Shown: in pieces, positions 51,627-61,156 of the stretch
Layout: every line of letters starts with the position of its first letter
Numbering within the stretch: the first letter of the stretch is position 1
Assembly: GCA_028015205.1 (NCBI GenBank)
Contig: CM051519.1
Span: 88,495,539-88,559,538, forward strand
Length of the DNA: 64,000 bases
DNA from: Mytilisepta virgata
Taxonomy: Eukaryota; Mollusca; Bivalvia; Mytilida; Mytilidae
Reading direction: 5' to 3'
Made by a program: the position numbers and the translations under genes
Notes under the pieces: model-generated
What the model saw: only the letters and a program-made list of their open reading frames with translations
What the model was told of the DNA's origin: nothing
Database searches by the model: none

Positions 51627-51892
51627 CATTTCATGTACCTCCACCTATTTGTGACTACCACCGGATTGACTTTGTTGCACTTCACGATGGGTGCCGTATA
51701 CGGAGCAGTAACTGCTTACCCTTCCGGAGCACCTGAGTTTACTCATCGTTTTTATAGGAGTTCGTGTTGTTCATTGTTTTTTAGTTTTCAGTGTTTATTT
51801 GCTGTGCTTGTGGTTGTTCATTTGTCTTCCCGGGTTTGTCTGTCAAATGGATTGCGTTTTTGGTTTGCTCCTTAGGTATATTTGTCATCTTA
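51627..51892 (+). repeat. LINE 3' tail / dispersed repeat
   Basis: It contains GAGCAGTAACTGCTTACCCT, CCGGAGCACCTGAGTTTAC and TTGGTTTGCTCCTTAGGTAT. Inverse relatives occur at 14640-14815 and 48288-48520. Confidence 0.65.
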
Positions 51893-52029
51893 ATAAATAA
51901 AACATTTTAGCTTCATGGTAGTACGTACTTACATTTGTTGGATAAATATCATTCAAATAGAAATAATCTGAATATTGAAATTGTGCATTCAAACAAATAG
52001 GAATCAATCCCCTCCCAAATCTTCAGTTA

Positions 52030-52230
52030 GATTTCACGTCCTTCTGCAGCTGACACCTCACTGGGAATGTGGCGGGTCCCTTTAACGGAGCATAACATGA
52101 TTACCATGCTGGAGCACCTGATGTCATTCCTGATTTGTGTTTCTGTGCTGGTTTGTTCCAATTTTTATTTTCCCATTTTGTTGTCGCTTCGGTATTCTTT
52201 TGCCGATATTTGATAGACAATCTACCATTT
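52030..52230 (+). repeat. Dispersed repeat ending TCGGTATTCTTTTGCCGA
   Basis: The terminal phrase TCGCTTCGGTATTCTTTTGC is shared with 33967-33990 and, diverged, with 62662-62690. Probably another retroelement tail. Confidence 0.55.
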
Positions 52231-52555
52231 GAAAAAAGTACAGAATGGATTCTTCATCTCTATATAAAAGAATTTGAAATGGATTGAATATGCTAACGTT
52301 TTTCTTCCCTATGGCGTAACCCTGTAAGAACCATGTTTTTAAGAATACAAGACCAGATCATTTATTTTAATCCTTTTTATTCTAATTTTTTACATAATCA
52401 TACAATATCAAGATTGAAAGATAAAAAAGAAATGATGCTTTTCACATATTACAATATTTCAAACACAACTATATTTACAATATTTAACTGAGAATAATTT
52501 TAAACCCTCCTAGACTATATTCCTTGATTGCAATACAACACGGAGAAAATCTAGT

Positions 52556-53165
52556 TAGGATTAGGGTAAGTCTAGAGGATTAGGATAAGAATTGAGGTTA
52601 AAGTTAAAATATATGGTTAGGGTTACAGTTGAATGAAATGAGGTTAGAGTGAGTATTAGAATAAGGGTTATACATTTTTTGTAGTTAGGGTTAGGGTAAG
52701 GATTAGGGTTAGGGCTAAGATAAGGGTTACGGTAATGTTAGAGCAAGGTTAGATTAGGTTTGGGCTAGAGATAGGGTTAGGCTTACAGTAAGAGTGAGGT
52801 TTGAGTTACTAACCGTAAACCTCAGTATAGCAAAGTCTAAACTAAAACTGATTTTGTTCAATAGTATCACTCGGAAAAACGAAATCATTTCGCTACGGAA
52901 TTTTCTTCCTGCGAGCTTTTATTAAATTAAGTATTACTAGTACATACCTGGGTTCACAAAATATGCACAAAGTGAATAAAACATTTAAAATAATAGTTTT
53001 ACAAGTTTCAGGACAGGTCTGAGCTACTCATTTAAAACTTTAAACATTTTCAATTTTTTTAGGTCATTTATTTTTCTAAATGTTAGGGTTCGGGTTAGAT
53101 GGGTTTATGGCAAGGTTAGCGTTAGTGTTATGGTTACGGTGAGACTTAGGGTTATGTTAAGGGGT
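52556..53165 (+). repeat. Degenerate TTAGGG-like (interstitial telomeric) repeat
   Basis: 52556-52815 and 53083-53165 are dominated by variants of TTAGGG (GGTTAGGGTTAGGGTAAGGA, GGGTTAGGGCTAAGATAAGG) separated by about 270 bases of ordinary sequence. TTAGGG is the ancestral metazoan telomere repeat and is present in molluscs. The array is too degenerate to be a terminus. Confidence 0.75.
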
Positions 53166-53351
53166 CCTTTCATAAAATCGAGATAGGAAAGTGAAATACA
53201 CATTAGAAAAATAGATCTTCTCCAGCGAAACTACTTCGAATTAAGAGTAAGATATTCATTAACTAATCTGAAATTTGGGGAACCCCCGTCTGATTTGCAT
53301 TACATACGCAGTAGACCCCATAGCAGTTTGACCGTACTAAAATCATGGATG

Positions 53352-53485
53352 TGAGGTTACAAGTGTATATATAGTTTTGATAGGAGGTTACAAGTGTATA
53401 TATAGTTTTGATAGGAGGTTACAAGTGTATATATAGTTTTGATAGGAGGTTACAAGTGTATATAGAGTTTTGATAGGAGGTTAGT
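53352..53485. repeat. 31-bp tandem repeat, ~4 copies
   Basis: Unit AGGAGGTTACAAGTGTATAT followed by ATAGTTTTGAT. Copies are nearly identical. Lies about 180 bases downstream of the stop codon of the ITIH-C fusion gene. Confidence 0.9.
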
Positions 53486-53664
53486 GATACACTTGGTAGA
53501 CATAACGATATACCAATGTTTGTATGGATATTTATGACATTATATGAAACCCTCCCTAAATCATTTTGTATAAAAGTTTGATCAACAATACAGTCATGAG
53601 AATGATATGAATAAATTCCAAGCAATATTTACAAAAGAATATTCTTCAGTCAGGAAAAATAATT

Positions 53665-56600
53665 TTACTCATGATCAAAATATCTAGTGTCAAATGTTCT
53701 CCAACATTGCTGAGATAGTCGACTGGTTCCGTATTTTAATACTGCATTTATAGAAAATTTTCTGTTTTCTTGCTGTATAACTATTTTTGCTGTAACCTCT
53801 TTCCTTTTATTAAGTTTCGTTGTGAATTTCATCACTCTCATGTTTGCTAAAGAACCTGAAATACGTAAACTAGAGTACAATATTGTAAAAATGTCTGACA
53901 TATAATCGGTTGCATGTGAAGAACCTGTAGGTCAAAAATAATAAGTTAAACCTTCTGGAATAAATTGAATACATTGCAATTAAAGTTAACGCCTTTTATG
54001 ACGACAAATACAGGCGATATTTGATTGGTTATTGAATTATGGTCTTGTTTTATATTATTATCTCATGTATAATAATTTTAATTTTTTTTTTACTTTGTTC
54101 AAATATATTTTCATCTATGCGTAGAAAGGAAATAAAATTCACAGATTAAAACGTAAAAGTATCTGCACTAACGTATTGTTTAATCAAATTAATATTAACA
54201 ATTATTCAATGGTAGATAATTCTAACATTATTTATAAAATCTCTCAATGCTAATCACTTACCCAGCAGACCAGAATAGTCAGTCTGTGGAGAATCGACAT
54301 CCAACAGAAACTGTAAGCCATGTAGAGATCCATGTGATCGACAAACTTTAATTTTCATCTCTTCATTTGGGAACGGGAGATCACAGATTTCATTTTTTTG
54401 CCATTGCCTAAATGAATGATTTTTGAGGATCATGTCATTGTAGATTGTTAGCTGGTGATCGGGTATATAGGCAGCCTTTATGTATTCAGCACTGTAAAAT
54501 CGTTTTCCGATCATACTCTCACACTTAGCCGTTTCTACATCAAGGGATTCCTCTGAAAGGAATGAAATGGTTAGAGTTTAGAGGGATGTGTTATCATGTT
54601 TAAGCCGACACTAGGGCTGTTTTTATATTTTGTTAAAGTATGAGTTGTATCATACTTACATGTACGACTAACCGTAATTGTATGAATATTAATGAAACAT
54701 TAGTCGTAAGTCTGATCGGATTTTCGGTATTCAGTGTCTTTGTTCTATTGGCGTCATGGAACACAGTCTCAATCTACGTGTACCTCCAGGGTACGTGAAC
54801 AAGTGTTAGGTGCCTCTAGGGTACGTGAACAAAGTGTTACGTGTACCTCCAGGGTATGTGAACAAAGTGTTACGTGTACCTCTAGGGTACGTGAACAAAG
54901 TGTTACGTGTACCTCTAGGTTACGTGAACAAAGTGTTAGGTGTACCTCTAGGGTACGTGAACGACCTGTTACGCGTAGCTCTAGCGTACGTGTAACAAAA
55001 TGAATTATGACCTGAACGGCCCTTCATATCGATCGAAGTCATACGAATATTTACGTCTACCTTACAACAAAGTTGAAGATGAAGAACAATTGCTCTTTGT
55101 CTCATGTTCCGTTCCAGTTTTGAATTGACATTCGCACCTCGTTTTAAATATCTGTTCTTTGAAATTTAAATCAGGATGTTCGTTGTATAGCTGGTTCATC
55201 TCGGACATCATTTTCTTTTGTGTCCTTTCTTAATTTTACCACGGACTAGATTCATTAGTTTGTAGTTAAGAAAACTTACCTCCATGTTTGATAAGTGTTA
55301 CGTGTCGTTTACTCGGTAAATTAAGATTCATACATATGGGCAATTCTAGACCTTTGACTTTGACAAACACGGATGGCAAATGGTTTTCTGTAAAACAATA
55401 TGAAAAAAATATATCACTCCTGAAACCCATACCAAAAATTATAAAAAAAAATCCTCTGCACAGGGTGTTTATCTACACTGCCTGGTACTAGAATAAAAAA
55501 AAAACGAAGCAGTACCCATATTATAATGAACCGAATAAAAACAACACATTTCTTTCTGAATTTACAGTATGTATCTCAAGAAACTTATGTTTCGTTGTCA
55601 TGAAAATCATAGATTTTTAACGAAATATTTCAATATATACACAGCGTGAGGTTTCATACTATGTCGAAGATCATACGTCTACCTATGTTTTTGGTGGGTT
55701 CACTTCGGAAGATGTTGTCTCCTCGACAATTACTCCCATATTCGTTCTATTTCTTACAGTTATAAGCTTTTGATTTTTTATGAACTTCAGAAAAAAACAC
55801 TGATCTCGAATGGCCGTTAATGATTGTGGAACTTATTTAGTTTTCGGGTAGCCACACATTTCATATTTTTTGTTTCAGTTTACCACTGACTTTCTACAAA
55901 TATAGCTTTATTCCTATATTTTCTATTTGAACATTTGAACCATACATTAAATACTGTCAAGAAGTTGTCATATCTTATATTAAACTGGACATAATAACTA
56001 TAACTTTCAATTATATATATAAACTGTACGGAAGGCCTTAGATACCATTTCGGCATCTGTGCTTTGTATTTTCACCCATTGTACTTCCTCTATTATTATT
56101 TAGGTATTATATTCATTATATATGTACCACTCAGTTTAGACAAAATTGGGAAACATAGTGTCATGGAAAATTACACACCAACTACATATAATTAATATAA
56201 TATTGAATTTGTGTCTTTTGTATATTTAAGATAAAAGAACTGACCTTTGTCTTTGCACATGCCATTTTCCTCACTAATTTGTTTCCTGTTTTCCTTTGGT
56301 ATTTGAACAAGGACAACATCTTTCCTTTTTCCTGTTCTGGACGGCGGTGAGATTATAGTTTTTTTCATGGACAAAATGTCCATAGGCTGGTATCCGCCGT
56401 TGCCATTAATCTGGGCTAACTGTCCTTTATTTAGTTTATATTTAGGTACAATTCCAATGAATTTTTGGACAAATGGATTATTTAGGACTTCTAGTGGTGA
56501 AGCACGATACATGTAATCGTTGGTCCGGTATTCATTTTTAAATTTTTCAAATTGATTGTCTTTTTTCTTTTTGTTTGAAGCAAAGAATGGATCGATAAAG

Positions 56601-59600
56601 TTATGAATCTGATAATTTGTATCACTTTTTGATTTGTTATCATCCATTTTCCTTTCCTGATTTGCGTAGTACGGATCATAAAAGTCCTGAACATGTTGAA
56701 TATTATTAATCGAACTTGTCAACACGTTTTCAGTCTTTGTCTTTCGTTTTGATGTAAAGTAGGGGTCTTCAAACCCATGATATACAGCATCACTTGTCAA
56801 GCTAGGTTCTGCATTATTTCCCATGGTATTACTGTTAATTGCTTGGCCTTTTATTTGTCCATTGACGTCTGTTCCAGTTTTGGAGGCATAATACGGATCT
56901 ACAAAAGCATATACCATATCGCTATTGACACTGTAACGACTACTGCTGCTTTTAATGGACTTATCTGATGGTCCATTTTCAAAGGTATTTACAAATACAA
57001 CTCCCGGTAATAGATTGCTCTGCTCATCCTGTTTCTTGAGTGATTTAATTTCTGTATCAGAAATTTCTTTCATTTTCGGATCGACAAAAGTTGGTGGTAT
57101 ATCACCTGAAAACAATGTTGTAAAATATTTGATTTCAGTTGAGTTGAAGGATAAATATTTTAAAAAGTTTTTTTCTTTATTTTTTTTATAGATAAAAGGT
57201 GTTATTTTGATTCCAGTTTAGTTAAAAATATCACAGACCTTCATTTGGCTTTAAAACTGTATGCATTATTATTAGATACTTTTTCGTTAAATAGATTTCA
57301 ATACTTTTATTGAACACTGCGACATTTTATCTCAGTTTTGTACTGCAGAGTTCGTTCCCTTTGAAATACATTGAATACTATACTTAGGCTTTTTACTTGA
57401 CGTTTGTCATTTAGTGAAGGGTAAACTTCATTAAATTAAAACACAAAATAGGAGTTGAAGCTATATGTTTAGCATTGATTAGTAGTTGACCATTAAAAGA
57501 TACTTATCTTAACAAAGTATGTTTCAAATTTTAACAAGATATATTGAGCACATCGAAGTCTACACGATTTTTAATTTACCCAAAAATTGTTAATTTTGTG
57601 ATTTTTCATGCACATTTGATTTTTTTACGGACAAGGCGACATAACTCCAGAACAACATCTGACTTTAATACGGTAACAGTATAGACATGATAGAGGAGCC
57701 TAAGGAAATTTCAGTCTAGTGAGTCTTTTTAGCAACTTCAAACTTTGATCACAGATACAAAGAACTTGGCAATATTTCGTAACCATTTTTCACCATTTTA
57801 GTAAGGATGATTTAAGTTTTTTAGAATAATTATGAATATTTACCCTGGAAACAATAAGAAAAATGTGTTCATGTACTTATTAATAAAGTTTCATTTTTTA
57901 AGTAGAAAGGCTACTATACTCATTTTATTAGCGTCACATACACTGCATTATTTATTACAGTTTCAGAGTGCAGACTTGAGTTCATCTTTCACTCTCTCTC
58001 TCTTGATGAAGCTCTATAAAAGTAAATTTGTTTAACTAAAAAAAGCCATACAAGTACCTATTGCTTTCATTAAAATTTCTTACAATGCATCGGGGGGAGT
58101 AGGCGAAGTAGGCTAGTTAGTTCACACTTCTATCACTAGCCTTTCAACATTGAGACTATGAAGTCAAGTCCCATTCGTGGCAAGGTGCACTCGACTCTGA
58201 TCCTAATTGACAAGGTTGATAGCTCTCTTCGGACATTCCTAAATCACCCAACAATAAAACCTGTACACTATGATAATGAAAGTTGCGTAAAACCTCAATA
58301 AACCAATTCAACAGATTAGACATGAATATATCCATTAAGCTGTACCCTCTTTTCAAAAACATATACTTCTTTATGTATAAAATGTAGATAATGCTAAATT
58401 TACCTATCATTTTCATTTCAACTTTTTATAATGTAATTACGTGTACCTACCCAATACGTTTGTCGGTCCTTTACTGCTAATTGTGCTTGCGGACGTATCA
58501 ACTGTCTTGACATCCGTTCCTATGTATGCTTTCTTGGCATCCGTTCCTATGTATGCTTTCTTGACATCCTCTTGTGATGATTTCTCTGCGTTTGTCCCTT
58601 GGAAAGTTTTCTTGGGATTCATCTCTTGGTCTTCTTTCTTTGTAGCTGGTCTTTGAAATGTTTTCTTGGCATCCGTATCTTTGTCTGATGTTTTTTGCTT
58701 TATGCTGATTTTGGAAATTCTTGAATCTTCTTTTGGCCTCTGTGACTGAATCTTACCGTTCACTTTTGGTAAAGCCCCGTCAGTATTTTGTACAAATGCG
58801 TCCTTCTTCATTGTTCCAGTATATCCAGACTTCTGAGGTGTCGATATAATCCCATGGTTTTTAGGCTGGATGTCCATTTGAGGCTTTTGATCCGTTACAT
58901 CATTCTTTGGCCTAATGCCGATAAAATTCTTAACAAACGGATGATTGATAACATCTAAGTCTGATGGAGGTTCTTCTAAAAATAAAAAAGAAACAAACCT
59001 TTTTTCTTAGCTTGTATTTTCTTTCACAGTTCATACGTTTATTTTATTCTCAGTGCCATTCTACCTAGTAAAACTTTTAAAAATGAATATAGTACAGGGA
59101 AATTACTTTATGAATTAAGTGTTGTCTAGTTACTGTTGTTTTGCAATTTTGATTTTGACTTATTACAACAACGTAGTGTTTGATAAACGTCCAGCGGCAA
59201 ATATTTCATGTTTTTCTCAGGACAAGGACCTTTTTTTATTTACCCGTAAAACTAATAATAGGGGAGCTACATGAACTCATATTTTCCGTACTTGGATAAC
59301 TATTCCGTGTTATTTTAGACTAGACAGACCACTGCACTACAAAATACTCTATATCAATCCTGAAATATAAAAGTCAATAGTTTTTAGCCGTTTAAAAACA
59401 TTAATTTATATATCAAATGTTTAAAGTACTTTGTTGATATACATTAATTATATTAATATACCAGCATGACTTGTTTCAACTGGTACGTCTTTAGTATTAT
59501 GGTCCAGTTTGATCTTACTGTCTGCTCCATTTAGATTGTATTGAGATGGCTGAGACGTATCTTTCAAGAGTATGGATGTTCGATCTTTATATTCTTCCCC

Positions 59601-60285
59601 AACATTATCGGATAAAAACGCATCCGTGTATTCTGACTTTATTCCGGCATTTGGTTTGACTATGTCTGATTCAAGCTTTCCAGCCAATTTACTCTTTGGT
59701 TTAATACCAAGAAAATTTTCTACAAAAGGATGTGCGATGATATCAAGAGGCGAAAGAAGTTCACCATCATCTGAAAAAAATAAATTGGCTTTAATTGTAA
59801 AAATAAATTTCAAAACGAACTTTAAAAAAACTTGTAAATTTTATCAATATCTTGGGATGATGAAAGAAAAAGAAAAAAAAATAAAACAATAGACAAATCA
59901 ATTACCTTTTACCTTGATGTATTTTTGTATTATCAAACCTTGATTTAAGTTAAACAGAAAAAATACGAACTTCAAATTTCTAATTACATGTATATATATA
60001 CATGATTTATTTTGAAGTCGTGACGGTGCCGAAAGTACTCTTTAAAGACTTTCAGTCTATGACCACCAATATCAATTTAAGGGATTACCATTACATAAAT
60101 ACTTTTAAAACAAATAAAAAGTTTATTCATATTAAGGTACAACTTTATTCAGTATTAAAATTTCTCTAAAAGCAGTAATTCTCAAAATAAAACCTCTAAA
60201 AATCTAATTTTCATATCTGCATACCTGAACAGGTGCAAGCTGCTATAAGTGCAATGAAAATAAAAGATCCAAGTTTTCCTACCAT
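53665..60285 (-). CDS. Secreted repeat protein fused to ITI_HC_C domain (7 exons, 781 aa)
   Basis: Exons in order: 60285-60225, 59770-59462, 58975-58451, 57105-56245, 55387-55280, 54552-54262 and 53855-53665 (stop TAA). All introns are phase 1; total 2346 nt. Residues 1-20 are a signal peptide (MVGKLGSFIFIALIAACTCS). Residues 21-585 are hydrophilic and Lys/Ser/Asn-rich. They hold three HPFV motifs (PLDIIAHPFVENFLGIKPK at 28-46, a relative at 129-147, NNPFVQKFIGI near 507), a KKAYIGTDA duplication, and four DP(Y/F)(Y/F) repeats near 368, 412, 442 and 470. Residues 586-781 match ITI_HC_C: KGLELPICMNL parallels DGLEFPLCFDI of ITIH-A, then YSGLLG and QQCW. There is no VIT or vWA domain. The place of DPHF reads LPSVF. 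Exon lengths and phases of the last three exons mirror both ITIH genes. Function unknown; an extracellular-matrix role is plausible. Confidence 0.85.
54768..54996. repeat. 33-bp tandem repeat, ~7 copies
   Basis: Unit TGTACCTCTAGGGTACGTGA followed by ACAAAGTGTTACG. Because 33 is a multiple of three, several frames stay open and mimic an 11-residue repeat protein. It lies inside the intron between exons 55280 and 54552 of the fusion gene and has no splice-site support as an exon. Confidence 0.9.
58085..58215 (+). repeat. Possible tRNA-derived SINE
   Basis: Contains GGCTAGTTAGTTCACACTTC followed at tRNA-like spacing by GAAGTCAAGTCCCATTCG, a plausible diverged B box. Similar in kind to 25573-25695. 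Intronic in the fusion gene (57106-58450). Confidence 0.3.
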
Positions 60286-60950
60286 GATTCCTGACCACAA
60301 AAGTGAATTTTAAGTCACGTAAAATATTGCAGCATAATATATGTCATCATAAACTTTGTTATACGTTTATGGGTTAATCAGGATTATGACGTAAATTCAC
60401 GTTGAATTAACTTTATTGGTGGTTTGACGATGTTAATGGTGTCAGTTTAAACTTTGGTAAATGGATATATCTTTTGTACGAATTTTTATTGATACCAATA
60501 AAGTAATGTTTCTGCAGGGCCGATGATTCCAGATTGTTCATCCATCTCGGTGTTTAGTATAATGTATATAATGTAAGAACCTCACTACCATGAAATTTGA
60601 ACTTAAAATAAAAAGGGGACATTGAGCACATGTATGTGTCGAAATTAATTTTTAAAAATGAGATCATCTTACGGCCTTTAACAAGGATTTGCCCATCCTT
60701 CATTACTGGTTCTGAATAGCGCCAAATTAAAACCAAAAAATGTCTGAAATAAAGCTAAACTATAAATAAACAAGAAAAAGCCGATGACAAATGGTTTTGA
60801 CTTGTTACAAACACATACACTCTCCTTCGCTTTACCTGCGGCAGTGACCGGACACTTTAAATATTTATAAACAAAAAGTGCATATTTTTTATAAAATGTT
60901 CGGTGATGAATTTTCAGTGTTTTAAGGGGTCAGACAGTTTAACGGTTCAC
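60286..60950. other. 5' flank of the ITIH-C fusion gene, nothing recognised
   Basis: Upstream region on the minus strand. No clear promoter element could be assigned. Confidence 0.4.
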
Positions 60951-60955
60951 TTTAA

Positions 60956-61156
60956 ATGGACTCTTTAAAGTCCCGAAATCACATCTATCAAGATAAATTC
61001 TTGTTCCCAACTTCGATAGTTTCCTTAGTTGTGAAAAAATCCCTGTGCGAATTAAAGACCATTATACTGTTTACTATGTACATATCAAATACGGGACAAT
61101 ACAAATGTGACGTAAAAGTAAAGAACGATGTACCATTCAATCAAAAATGCTCGTAA
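60956..61156 (+). pseudogene. Possible Ig-domain exon relic
   Basis: A 66-codon frame ends with YISNTGQYKCDVKVKNDV, which resembles the E-F-G strands of an Ig domain (the DxGxYxC signature with Asn for Asp). No convincing first cysteine or tryptophan precedes it in frame, and another frame is needed to reach a possible Trp. No splice donor is placed as expected. Most likely a decayed Ig exon, related in kind to the receptor at 12333-15750, or a chance match. Confidence 0.3.

Noticed and set aside
54734..55003. 89-codon plus-strand ORF with 11-residue repeats
   Set aside because: Product of the 33-bp tandem repeat. It lies in an intron of the minus-strand fusion gene with no splice or codon support.
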